Source: Allomesorhizobium camelthorni
GTDB lineage: Bacteria; Pseudomonadota; Alphaproteobacteria; Rhizobiales; Rhizobiaceae
Assembly: GCF_011045125.1 (NCBI RefSeq)
Contig: NZ_JAAKZF010000006.1
Location: 1-64,000 of the forward strand
Direction: 5' to 3'
Length of the DNA stretch: 64,000 bases
Part shown: in pieces, positions 19,321 through 28,773 of the stretch
How the letters are laid out: the number at the start of each line of letters is the position of its first letter
How positions within the stretch are numbered: position 1 is the first letter of the stretch
Translations under genes and position numbers: made by a program
Notes under the pieces: generated by a model
The model's input: the letters and a program-made list of their open reading frames with translations, nothing else
Databases searched by the model: none
What the model was told of the DNA's origin: nothing

Positions 19321-20484
19321 ATGGCCGCACTACGCGCCTATCTCGACTACAATGCAAGCGCTCCGCTGCTGCCAGAGGCGCGCGCGGCGATGCTTGCCGC
19401 ACTCGACGTCACGGCCAATCCGTCGTCGGTGCACAGCGAGGGACGCGCCGCCCGCAGGATCGTCGAGGAGGCGCGCCGCGATGTCGCCACGCTGGTCAAT
19501 GCCAAGGCAGAACATGTCGTCTTCACCTCCGGCGCGACGGAAGCGGCGGCGACGCTGCTTTCGCCGGACTGGCGCATGGGGCGGGGATCGATCCGCATGT
19601 CGCGGCTCTATGTCTGCGAGGCCGACCATCCCTGCCTGCTGGCGGGCGGGAGTTTTGCTCCGGATCGCGTGACCAGGATCGGCGTCGATGCGCAGGGCGT
19701 GATGGATCTGGCGGCCTTGAAGGCCGCGCTGGACGAGCACGATAAAAGCGAGGGCCTGCCGCTGGTCGCCGTTCATGCCGCGAACAACGAGACCGGCGTG
19801 GTGCAGCCTTTTGGCCGGATCGCGGCGCTGGTGAAGGCCGCAGGCGGCGTGCTGGCGCTCGACGCGGTGCAGGCTGCGGGGCGGATTCCGCTCGACATTA
19901 CGGCTGGTTGCGCCGATTTCCTCATACTGTCCTCGCACAAGATCGGCGGCCCGAAAGGGGTTGGCGCGATCGTCGGCGCGTCGGACCTGATGATGCCGAA
20001 GCCGCTCATTGCCGGCGGCGGTCAGGAAAAGGGCCACCGCGCCGGCACCGAGAACCTGCCGGGAATTGCAGGCTTCGGCGCCGCGGCTCGGCATGCGGTG
20101 GAGAATCTTGGACGAATCGGGGCTGTCCGCGCCATGCGCGACGGCATCGAGGATCTGGTGCTGGCCGCCGCGCCCGACGCGCGGATATTCGGGCGCACCA
20201 CCGAGCGGCTGGCCAATACGGTGTTCTTCGCCATCCCCGGCATCAAGGCCGAGACGGCGCAGATCGCCTTCGATCTCGCCGGGGTGGCGCTTTCGGCCGG
20301 CTCCGCATGTTCTTCGGGACGCGTCGGGCCAAGCCATGTCTTGAAAGCGATGGGCTACGCCGATACGGAAGGCGCGCTGCGCGTTTCGATCGGGCAGGCA
20401 ACCACGGATGCCGAGATCGTGCAATTTGCGGCGGCGTTGCGCGACCTATTGGCGCGGCGTGCCGGCAGGACCAAGGCCGCCTGA
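19321..20484 (+). CDS. sufS2: Cysteine desulfurase, first copy in the suf cluster
   Basis: This 387-residue class V aminotransferase-fold enzyme takes sulfur from cysteine for Fe-S assembly. It begins YLDYNASAPL, has the PLP lysine in SSHKIGGPKG and the persulfide Cys in SAGSACSSGR (NifS/IscS-type loop, unlike the SufS-type loop of the second copy at 25230). The ATG at 19321 is chosen; a TTG nine bases earlier with AGGA upstream is possible. It is the first gene behind the ICE and corresponds in order to rhizobial sufS2. A 171-base gap before sufB could hold an internal promoter. Confidence 0.9.
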   Translation: MAALRAYLDYNASAPLLPEARAAMLAALDVTANPSSVHSEGRAARRIVEEARRDVATLVNAKAEHVVFTSGATEAAATLLSPDWRMGRGSIRMSRLYVCEADHPCLLAGGSFAPDRVTRIGVDAQGVMDLAALKAALDEHDKSEGLPLVAVHAANNETGVVQPFGRIAALVKAAGGVLALDAVQAAGRIPLDITAGCADFLILSSHKIGGPKGVGAIVGASDLMMPKPLIAGGGQEKGHRAGTENLPGIAGFGAAARHAVENLGRIGAVRAMRDGIEDLVLAAAPDARIFGRTTERLANTVFFAIPGIKAETAQIAFDLAGVALSAGSACSSGRVGPSHVLKAMGYADTEGALRVSIGQATTDAEIVQFAAALRDLLARRAGRTKAA

Positions 20485-20655
20485 ACGGCGGAAACGGCCG
20501 TAAGGCCATGAGCGGTGTGTTTTCGGGGCGGCTGGTTTGCAGTCCCGGCGGGTGAAATGCCTGAAGGAACGCACTATATTGAACTTACGCCGTCCCAGCG
20601 GCGCCATAGTTTGAAAACTGCCGGGCCTTGACCCCGGCGTGGATGGAGAACGCTG

Positions 20656-22173
<1,518 letters not shown>

Positions 22174-22180
22174 GAAGCAG

Positions 22181-23053
22181 ATGACCAGTGATGGAGCGGA
22201 GAATTCGGTCTCGGTGAAGGGCGACGCTGGCTTAGTGGAACTGCGAGCAAGCGGGGAAGGAGCTTCGCGCATTACAAATGCGATTGCTGACCTGTTGAGT
22301 CCTTTTTCGGAGGCGGGTGGAGTTGTCGGCGATCACATAAGGTTCTTTCGTCAATCATCTGCGTTGCGAGCAATAGCGAGAGCACGGGAGATTGCTGTCG
22401 AAAGAGGGTTGGAGCTTCGGCCCGTGCCTCCAAAGTTTCTGCTGCAATGGGTCGAAAAGGCATCCTTAGAGGACGAGTCAGAAGACAATCTTACTGAACA
22501 ATGGGCTGAATTGCTGGCGTCGGCTTCCGCAAACTACAAGTCTGCCCATGTGGCGTATGCAGACCTGTTGGGACAAATTGACAAAAAAGACGCTGAGCTT
22601 TTGCGCTTCTTTGCCCTCGATACGAGTTCCTTTGCATCGTTGGAATACGATTGGCTTATGGCGAACCGTGGTTTTCCCAATCCGGTACCTAAGAAGCTAA
22701 CGGAACTTTGCGAAAAACCGGAGACAACCTGGGGCGAGATTCTTGAATGGGTCGAGGGCTGGGGATTGCAAGCAAATGTTCACGTGCTTCAGGTGGGAGG
22801 GCCTAGCGCAATGCCGCTTAGCACTGATTTCTACAAAGATCGAGAGCTAAACATTGGGTGCTTGATAAGAAACGGGTGTCTCAAAAAGGAAGATTCAAAA
22901 ATCAGAGCCAACGGCCAAGAGATGTATATTTCCTGGATTTCAATAACGAAATTTGGTTTTGACTTTGTTTATGCTTGTGAAGGCGTTGATTTCAAAGAGT
23001 CGCGGCAAAAATTTGCTAACTTGAAACAAAATGGAACCGGAACTAATGCTTGA
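22181..23053 (+). CDS. Abi-alpha (DUF4393) protein inserted in the suf operon
   Basis: This 290-residue protein is not a Suf component. Residues about 48-125 match the Abi-alpha/DUF4393 pattern: VGDHIRFFRQSSALR, then RPVPPKFLLQWVEKASLED and LTEQWAELLASA. The family is linked by annotation to abortive infection of phage; its mechanism is not established. The last 240 bases count to about 40% G+C by hand, against about 67% in nearby sufC, so it is probably acquired. It starts at ATG 22181, seven bases after the sufB stop, and its end overlaps the sufC start by eight bases, so it must be co-transcribed with suf. The C-terminal half has no recognisable motif. Confidence 0.8.
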   Translation: MTSDGAENSVSVKGDAGLVELRASGEGASRITNAIADLLSPFSEAGGVVGDHIRFFRQSSALRAIARAREIAVERGLELRPVPPKFLLQWVEKASLEDESEDNLTEQWAELLASASANYKSAHVAYADLLGQIDKKDAELLRFFALDTSSFASLEYDWLMANRGFPNPVPKKLTELCEKPETTWGEILEWVEGWGLQANVHVLQVGGPSAMPLSTDFYKDRELNIGCLIRNGCLKKEDSKIRANGQEMYISWISITKFGFDFVYACEGVDFKESRQKFANLKQNGTGTNA

Positions 23054-23801
23054 AATCAGAAACCTCCACGCCCGCATCGCCGAAGACGGCACCGAAATCA
23101 TCCGGGGGCTTAACCTCACCGTGAAGAAGGGCGAGGTCGCCGCGATCATGGGGCCGAACGGCTCCGGCAAATCGACGCTTTCTTATGTGCTCGCCGGCCG
23201 CGAGGACTATGAGGTGACCGAGGGCGACATCCTCTACAACGGCCACTCGATCCTTGAGATGGATCCGGCCGAACGCGCCGCGGCGGGCATTTTCCTTGCC
23301 TTCCAGTATCCGATGGAGATACCGGGCGTGGCGACGATGGAGTTTTTGAAGGTGGCGATCAACGCGCAGCGCAAGGCGCGTGACGAGGAACCGCTGAAGA
23401 TCCCCGAGCTTTTGAAGCGTGTGAAGGAAGCGGCCGGCTCGCTCAACATGGACATGGCGATGCTGAAGCGTCCGCTGAATGTCGGCTTTTCCGGCGGCGA
23501 GAAGAAGCGCGCCGAGATCCTGCAGATGAAGCTGCTCGAGCCGAAACTCTGCGTGCTCGACGAGACCGATTCCGGCCTCGACATCGACGCGCTGAAGATC
23601 GTGGCCGACGGCGTCAATGCGCTGAGGTCTCCCGACCGCGCCATCGTCGTCATCACCCACTATCAGCGCCTGCTCGAATACATCGTGCCGGACTCGGTCC
23701 ACGTGCTTTATCGCGGCCAGGTCATCAAGTCGGGCGACAAGTCGCTGGCGGTCGAGCTGGAAGAGAACGGCTATGCCGGGATCATCGAAGAGGCGGCATA
23801 G
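23046..23801 (+). CDS. sufC: Fe-S cluster assembly ATPase SufC
   Basis: This 251-residue ABC-type ATPase powers the SufBCD scaffold. Walker A is GPNGSGKST, the signature is FSGGEKKR, and Walker B is CVLDETDSGLD, all in their SufC form. ATG 23046 gives the normal MLEIRNL start; an in-frame ATG at 23031 would add five residues. The first bases lie inside the end of the Abi-alpha gene. Upstream there is only a weak GGA-type ribosome site, so translation may depend on coupling with that gene. Confidence 0.97.
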   Translation: MLEIRNLHARIAEDGTEIIRGLNLTVKKGEVAAIMGPNGSGKSTLSYVLAGREDYEVTEGDILYNGHSILEMDPAERAAAGIFLAFQYPMEIPGVATMEFLKVAINAQRKARDEEPLKIPELLKRVKEAAGSLNMDMAMLKRPLNVGFSGGEKKRAEILQMKLLEPKLCVLDETDSGLDIDALKIVADGVNALRSPDRAIVVITHYQRLLEYIVPDSVHVLYRGQVIKSGDKSLAVELEENGYAGIIEEAA

Positions 23802-23810
23802 GTGACGGTT

Positions 23811-25079
23811 ATGAACCTTCAAATCACGCCCCAGCGCACGCTCGCCGAAACGGCGCTCATCGACGCGTTCGGCGAGCGGCTTTCGCTGTTGCCGGGCGAC
23901 GGCGCGGTGATGGTCAAGCGCGACAATGCGATCGAGGCGGTAAAGGCCGGCCTGCCGACCAAGCGCGTCGAATCCTGGCACTACACCGATCTGCGCCGGC
24001 TGCTGACCAGCGTGCCGCCGCATGACGAGACGGCGAACGCCAGGGCGATTGCGCCGCTCATCGAAGGTTCGACGGTGCTGTCCGTGCTGAACGGTGTTGC
24101 TTCGGCAAAACCAGCTGCAATGGACGGCGTGGCCGTTCAGCCGCTTGTCGAAAAGCTCGCCGACGGCAGCTTCGCCCCGGCGCTGGAGACCTATGGTTCG
24201 GACGACGCCATCGGCGCGCTGAACATCGCTTTCGTCGGCGACGGCTATTTCGTCGACATTGCGGAAGGCCGCGAACTCGAAGCACCGCTGGAACTGCAGA
24301 ACGTGCAGGCCGGCGGCCAGACGCATGTGCGGCTGCCGGTGCGGGTCGGCAATGGGGCCAAGGCGACCATCGTCGAACGCCAGACCGGCAGCGGAGCGGC
24401 GCTCGCAAGCTCCGTCAGCCAGTTGCTGCTCGGCGACGATGCCGAGATCCTGTGGATCATCGTGCAGGACCAGCCGGAGACGACGACGCATTTCGCGCAG
24501 TTCAAGGCGGAACTCGGCAAGAATTCGAAGCTGACGCTGTTCATCATGAATGCCGGCGGCAAGCTTGTGCGCCAGGAGGTTGTGGTCGACGCGACTGGCG
24601 AGGGCGCGGAGTTCAAGCTGCGCGGCGTCAACCTTCTGGCCGGCGACAGCCACACCGACGTGACCATGGTGCTCGACCATTCGGTGCCGCACACGACCTC
24701 GACCGAAGTGATCCGCAATGTCGTCACCGGGCGGGCGCGGGGCGTGTTCCAGGGCCGCATCAACGTCGCGCAGTATGCGCAGAAGACCGACGCGAAGATG
24801 GCCTGCAACACGCTGCTGCTTTCGGACGACGGCGAGTTTTCGACCAAACCAGAGCTGGAAATCTTCGCCGACGACGTGGTCTGCGGGCACGGCGCAACCG
24901 TCACCGAAATCGACCACGGCCACCTATTCTACCTGATGTCGCGCGGCATAGACGAGAAGACGGCGCGCGGGCTGCTGGTGAAAGCGTTCGTTGCCGAGGT
25001 GATAGAGGAACTGGAAGAAGAGCCGATCGTGGAGGCGCTGGAGGCGCTGCTGGACGGCTGGTTCGCGACGCATGGGTAG
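23811..25079 (+). CDS. sufD: Fe-S cluster assembly protein SufD
   Basis: The 422-residue partner of SufB in the scaffold has the N-terminal KRVESWHYTDLRRLL and the C-terminal core with VFQGRINVAQYAQKTDAK, CNTLLLSDDGEF and CGHGATV. It contributes to iron acquisition and cluster assembly with SufB. The ATG at 23811 has AGGTGA six bases upstream and begins nine bases after sufC, consistent with one transcript. A hairpin-rich repeat follows before sufS. Confidence 0.96.
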   Translation: MNLQITPQRTLAETALIDAFGERLSLLPGDGAVMVKRDNAIEAVKAGLPTKRVESWHYTDLRRLLTSVPPHDETANARAIAPLIEGSTVLSVLNGVASAKPAAMDGVAVQPLVEKLADGSFAPALETYGSDDAIGALNIAFVGDGYFVDIAEGRELEAPLELQNVQAGGQTHVRLPVRVGNGAKATIVERQTGSGAALASSVSQLLLGDDAEILWIIVQDQPETTTHFAQFKAELGKNSKLTLFIMNAGGKLVRQEVVVDATGEGAEFKLRGVNLLAGDSHTDVTMVLDHSVPHTTSTEVIRNVVTGRARGVFQGRINVAQYAQKTDAKMACNTLLLSDDGEFSTKPELEIFADDVVCGHGATVTEIDHGHLFYLMSRGIDEKTARGLLVKAFVAEVIEELEEEPIVEALEALLDGWFATHG

Positions 25080-25093
25080 CATGGATCGGCCGC

Positions 25094-25217
25094 GCCGCCC
25101 CTCACCCTTACCCTCTCCCCGTGAAGTACGGGGAGAGGGGGGCGTCGGCGTCGCGGCCAGCCTCCTTCTCCCCGTTATTCACGGGGAGAAGGTCCCGGCA
25201 GGGGGATGAGGGGCGGC
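25094..25217. repeat. MITE-like palindromic repeat between sufD and sufS
   Basis: The block has perfect 11-bp terminal inverted repeats (25094-25104 and 25207-25217). Inside are two perfect 12-bp hairpins, 25109-25141 region with core CCCTCTCCCC (25111-25120) pairing with GGGGAGAGGG, and CCTTCTCCCCGT (25164-25175) pairing with 25181-25192. It ends 12 bases before the sufS ATG. It may stabilise the upstream mRNA or lower expression of sufS and later genes. Confidence 0.8.
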
Positions 25218-25229
25218 AAGGACTTGGAT

Positions 25230-26471
25230 ATGGACCAGAAAGTCGAAACCACCCCCTACGACGTCGAGGCGATCCGCCGCGACTTTCCGATCCTTGCACG
25301 CGAGGTCTATGGCAAGCCGCTGGTCTATCTCGACAATGGCGCGTCGGCGCAGAAGCCGCAAGCCGTGCTCGATGCGATCAACCACGCCTACACCAAGGAA
25401 TACGCCAACGTTCACCGCGGCCTGCATTTCCTGTCGAACGCAGCCACCGATGCCTATGAAAAGGCTCGCGAAAGCGTGCGCCGCTTCCTGAACGCCGGCA
25501 GCACGGAAGAAATCGTCTTCACCAAGTCGACCACCGAGGCGATCAACGCGGTCGCCTACGGTTTCGGCATGCCGAATATCGGCGAGGGCGGCGAGATCGT
25601 GCTGTCGATCATGGAGCACCATTCCAACATCGTGCCGTGGCATTTCATCCGCGAACGCCAGGGCGCCAAGCTGGTCTGGGCTCCGGTCGACGATCTCGGC
25701 GTGTTCCATATCGAGGAATTCGAGAAGCGCCTGACCGACCGCACCAAGCTGGTCGCGATCACCCATATGTCGAACGCGCTGGGTACGGTGACGCCGATCA
25801 AGGAGATCGTGCGGATCGCGCACGCGAAAAACATTCCGGTGCTGATCGACGGTAGCCAGGCGGCCGTGCACATGCCGGTCGACGTGCAGGACCTAGACTG
25901 CGATTTTTATGTGTTCACCGGCCACAAGGTCTATGGCCCGTCCGGCATCGGCGTGCTCTACGGCAAGCGCGACATGCTGGAGCGGATGCGGCCGTTCCAG
26001 GGCGGCGGCGAGATGATCTTCGAGGTGACCGAAGACGAGGTCACCTACAACGACCCGCCGCACCGCTTCGAGGCCGGCACCCCGCCGATCGTCCAGGCGA
26101 TCGGGCTGGGCGCGGCGCTCGAATATATGGAGAAGATCGGCCGCGAGCGGATAGCCGCTCACGAGGCCGAGCTTAAGACATACGCCCATGAGCGGCTGCG
26201 CTCGATCAATTCGCTGCGCATATTCGGCGATGCGCCGGGCAAGGGCGCGATCGTCTCCTTCGAATTGCAGGGCATCCATTCGCACGATGTCGCGATGGTG
26301 ATCGACAGGCAAGGCGTTGCGGTGCGGGCCGGAACCCATTGCGCCCAGCCGCTGTTGAAACGTTTTGGCGTGACCTCCACATGCAGGGCATCGTTCGGCA
26401 TGTATAATACGAAGGCTGAAATCGACGTTCTGGCCGAAGCGCTTGAAAAGGCGCGGAAATTTTTCGGGTGA
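25230..26471 (+). CDS. sufS: Cysteine desulfurase SufS
   Basis: This 413-residue group II desulfurase has the PLP lysine in FTGHKVYGPSG and the catalytic Cys in RAGTHCAQP, the short-loop SufS form. It supplies sulfur to SufBCD, usually through SufE or SufU; no such partner is seen in this window. The ATG at 25230 has AAGGA upstream. It is the sufS1 of the rhizobial order. Its stop overlaps the next gene (TGATG). Confidence 0.97.
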   Translation: MDQKVETTPYDVEAIRRDFPILAREVYGKPLVYLDNGASAQKPQAVLDAINHAYTKEYANVHRGLHFLSNAATDAYEKARESVRRFLNAGSTEEIVFTKSTTEAINAVAYGFGMPNIGEGGEIVLSIMEHHSNIVPWHFIRERQGAKLVWAPVDDLGVFHIEEFEKRLTDRTKLVAITHMSNALGTVTPIKEIVRIAHAKNIPVLIDGSQAAVHMPVDVQDLDCDFYVFTGHKVYGPSGIGVLYGKRDMLERMRPFQGGGEMIFEVTEDEVTYNDPPHRFEAGTPPIVQAIGLGAALEYMEKIGRERIAAHEAELKTYAHERLRSINSLRIFGDAPGKGAIVSFELQGIHSHDVAMVIDRQGVAVRAGTHCAQPLLKRFGVTSTCRASFGMYNTKAEIDVLAEALEKARKFFG

Positions 26472-26866
26472 TGAGCATGGACGACGCAACGGTTACGACA
26501 GAGCCCACGCAAGCGGAATCCGCTGGCGCACAGACTGTTTCGGCGATTCCTGCCGAAGAACTGGCGCGACTGACCGACGACATCGTCTCGGCGCTGAAGA
26601 CCGTCTACGACCCGGAAATCCCCGCCGACATCTACGAACTCGGCCTGGTCTACAAGATCGACATCGAGGACGACCGCTCGGTCAAGATCGATATGACGCT
26701 GACGGCGCCCGGCTGCCCGGTGGCCGGCGAAATGCCGGGCTGGGTGCAGAACGCGGTCGGCGCAGTCGAAGGCGTTTCCGATGTGGAGGTCAACATGACC
26801 TTCGACCCGCCCTGGACGCCCGATCGCATGTCGGAAGAGGCGCAGGTGGCGGTGGGTTGGTATTAG
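26471..26866 (+). CDS. sufT: SUF system assembly protein SufT-like (DUF59/MIP18)
   Basis: The 131-residue protein has a variable N-terminal 35 residues and then a MIP18/DUF59 domain with YDPEIPADIYELGLVY, the conserved Cys in TAPGCPVAGEMP and the C-terminal FDPPWTPDRMS. Such proteins help mature or carry Fe-S clusters; it corresponds to the gene called sufX or sufT in rhizobial clusters. ATG 26471 overlaps the sufS stop and suggests coupling; ATG 26477 is also possible. Confidence 0.92.
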   Translation: MSMDDATVTTEPTQAESAGAQTVSAIPAEELARLTDDIVSALKTVYDPEIPADIYELGLVYKIDIEDDRSVKIDMTLTAPGCPVAGEMPGWVQNAVGAVEGVSDVEVNMTFDPPWTPDRMSEEAQVAVGWY

Positions 26867-26869
26867 GGT

Positions 26870-27008
26870 GTGTGTTGATATTCAGGTGATGCCCGTCTGC
26901 AAATGGCGGCTTTCTGCGCTTCCGGTACTCACGTACCTGAATGTACGCTCCGTTCCGGTTCTCGAAATCCGCCATTTTCGCCTGGGCCTGACCTGAATCT
27001 CAACACAC
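26870..27008. repeat. 139-bp palindromic repeat within the suf cluster
   Basis: The arms GTGTGTTGATATTCAGGT (26870-26887) and its complement (26991-27008) match at 17 of 18 positions. Inside, CTTCCGGTACTCACGTAC and GTACGCTCCGTTCCGG form a second imperfect palindrome. The right arm recurs at 4-22, so this is a dispersed family. It lies four bases after the sufT stop and, with the opposing gene that follows, may end the main suf transcript. Confidence 0.8.
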
Positions 27009-27022
27009 CCGAACGCGCCCCG

Positions 27023-27328
27023 TCAGTCGATTATGTGAACGACCCTTCGGGTTTCCGGTTCGATCAGCACGGTGCGGCCGTCCATGACGACATACTGATA
27101 CCTGGTCGGCAGTGTGTTTTCGGCAATTTCGCCGGGCTTGAGTATATCCGGTATGATCGCCCCTACTACCAGTTCAAAGTTTGACGGACGGTCGACTATG
27201 ACCGGATTGGTTTTCACGTATTCACGGACCACGACCTCCTGTTCGGGTGTGACCACGACGGTCTGGGCAGCCGCGAAGGCGGTTCCGGCGAGCAGGATGG
27301 CGGCGGCAATTGTGCTTCGGAAAGTCAT
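27023..27328 (-). CDS. Secreted DUF1236-type protein
   Basis: The 101-residue product has a Sec signal peptide (cleavage near AFAAAQ, about residue 22). The short mature domain has VVREYVKTNP and ends RTVLIEPETRRVVHIID, which fits DUF1236, small periplasmic proteins common in Rhizobiales with no known function. It is encoded on the opposite strand between sufT and sufA and so divides the suf cluster. Confidence 0.82.
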   Translation of the reverse strand: MTFRSTIAAAILLAGTAFAAAQTVVVTPEQEVVVREYVKTNPVIVDRPSNFELVVGAIIPDILKPGEIAENTLPTRYQYVVMDGRTVLIEPETRRVVHIID

Positions 27329-27499
27329 TTCAACCTCCTGGGTTTGACGTGCCCTAACCGCTATCGGTCCGAACGGTTCCGCAGAAGTGAAGTATGTTAC
27401 GGCCGATCACGAGCTTGCATGGGATGGGAATCTTCACCATCTTAGGCTATGAGAAAGCATCCGGCAGGCCTTGAACCTGCATGGAATGGAGACAGGAAT

Positions 27500-27886
27500 A
27501 TGGGACGCTTCGCCGTCATCAGCATGACCGAGAAGGCCGCCGCTCGCGTGAACGAGATCATGGGAAGCCGTGAGAACGCCAAGGGCGTTCGCCTGGGCAT
27601 CAAGAAGGGCGGCTGCGCCGGCATGGAATATACGGTCGATCTGGTGACCGAGCCGAACCCCAAGGACGACCACATCGAGCGCGACGGCGCGCATGTCTAT
27701 GTCGCGCCGGAAGCCGCACTCTTCCTGTTCGGAACGGTAATGGATTTCGAGGCGACGGCGCTGCGCACCGGCTTCACTTTCACCAATCCCAACCAGAGCT
27801 CCGCCTGCGGCTGCGGCGAATCGGTCGAGCTCAAGCCGGCCGATCTCAAGCAGCTCGCCGAGGCGCGCGCGCAGAGCGCAGCGTAG
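27500..27886 (+). CDS. sufA: A-type Fe-S carrier protein SufA
   Basis: This 128-residue HesB/IscA-type protein carries Fe-S clusters to apoproteins. The three ligand Cys are present at about residues 39 (GGCAGMEY), 103 and 105 (ACGCGES). The ATG at 27500 follows GGAGACAGGAA. Because the previous gene is on the opposite strand, sufA must have its own promoter in the 170-base gap, unlike the usual single rhizobial suf operon. It ends one base before the convergent GFA gene. Confidence 0.94.
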   Translation: MGRFAVISMTEKAAARVNEIMGSRENAKGVRLGIKKGGCAGMEYTVDLVTEPNPKDDHIERDGAHVYVAPEAALFLFGTVMDFEATALRTGFTFTNPNQSSACGCGESVELKPADLKQLAEARAQSAA

Positions 27887-28384
27887 CTACTCCACCCATA
27901 GCCCGCGCTTCTTGTGCCAGTCGGCGATCGATTCCTCCGGATAGATCTCGAACGTCTTGTCGCCTTCGCGGATGTTCGGCTCGACCCATGATGCCTTGTA
28001 TTTCAGCATGATATGCACGCGCTCCGGCACCTTGGGCAGTTCGTTGTCGATAGCCGAGGCGAACGGGTGCACCAGTTCCGGCCAGGTCGGATCGTAAAGC
28101 CACAGCGCCGACCCGCATTCCCGGCAGAAGCGGCGCTCGCCGGTCGAGACCTCGCAATGCGTGCGCTCCTCATCCTCGATTTCCGCCCGGTAAAGACCGA
28201 GATGCTCTTCGCCCTCGATCTTCAGCGTGGACGAATCGCCGCCGAGGTTGATCGCATATCCGCCGCCGCCCTGCTGCTTGCGGCAGATGGAGCAGTAGCA
28301 CAGCATGAAAGGAACGGGCGTGTGGCTGGCGACCTGGAAACGGACTGCGCCGCAGCGGCAGGAACCTTTGAGCAGCATCGGCAT
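27887..28384 (-). CDS. GFA/CENP-V family zinc protein (DUF636)
   Basis: The 165-residue protein has the zinc-binding Cys pattern of the family of glutathione-dependent formaldehyde-activating enzymes: CRCGAVRF near the N-terminus, CYCSICR near residue 31 and FCRECGS near residue 88. Family members bind glutathione adducts, but many have no proven activity. The ATG at 28384 has GGGGAGAA upstream. It is divergent from the TfoX-domain gene. Confidence 0.88.
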   Translation of the reverse strand: MPMLLKGSCRCGAVRFQVASHTPVPFMLCYCSICRKQQGGGGYAINLGGDSSTLKIEGEEHLGLYRAEIEDEERTHCEVSTGERRFCRECGSALWLYDPTWPELVHPFASAIDNELPKVPERVHIMLKYKASWVEPNIREGDKTFEIYPEESIADWHKKRGLWVE

Positions 28385-28448
28385 CGAGTGTTCTCCCCGG
28401 CTGGATGATGGTAAATATGTCTCAAACAGTGAAAGAGGATCGCCCGCC

Positions 28449-28772
28449 ATGCAAGATGCCGACATTGCGGAACTTTTCCACGGGCTCGGCCCGGTCACCA
28501 TCAAGCGGATGTTCGGCGGCAAGGGCGTCTACCACAACGGCCTGATCGTCGGGCTCGAGGTCGATGGCGAGATACTGCTCAAGGCCGACCAGGAAAGCGC
28601 TGTCGACTTTGCCGCGGCCGGCTCGCGGCAGTGGATCTATGACGGCCAGAAGAACCGCAAGCCGACGGCGATGCCTTATTGGTCGATCCCGGTCTCGGCG
28701 GTCGACGACCCGGAAGAGATGGTGGTCTGGACGAAAAAGGCCTACGAGGCGGCGCTGCGGGCCAGGAAATAG
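28449..28772 (+). CDS. TfoX N-terminal domain protein
   Basis: The whole 107-residue protein is one TfoX_N domain, with VTIKRMFGGKGVYHNG at the start and KADQES, MPYWSIP and KKAYEAAL further on. In gammaproteobacteria TfoX/Sxy controls competence; here only the N-terminal domain is present, and its role in Rhizobiales is unknown. AGAGGA lies upstream of the ATG. A second such gene lies at 36310-36642. Confidence 0.88.
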   Translation: MQDADIAELFHGLGPVTIKRMFGGKGVYHNGLIVGLEVDGEILLKADQESAVDFAAAGSRQWIYDGQKNRKPTAMPYWSIPVSAVDDPEEMVVWTKKAYEAALRARK

Positions 28773-28773
28773 A

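Noticed and set aside
23043-24923. A 626-codon minus-strand frame across sufC and sufD
   Set aside because: It is the complement of two well-defined Suf genes, with Arg/His/Asp-rich composition and no recognisable domain.
25094-25217. A CRISPR-like or riboswitch element
   Set aside because: There are only two hairpins with unlike flanks and no regular spacer pattern, and no known riboswitch core. A palindromic repeat unit fits better.
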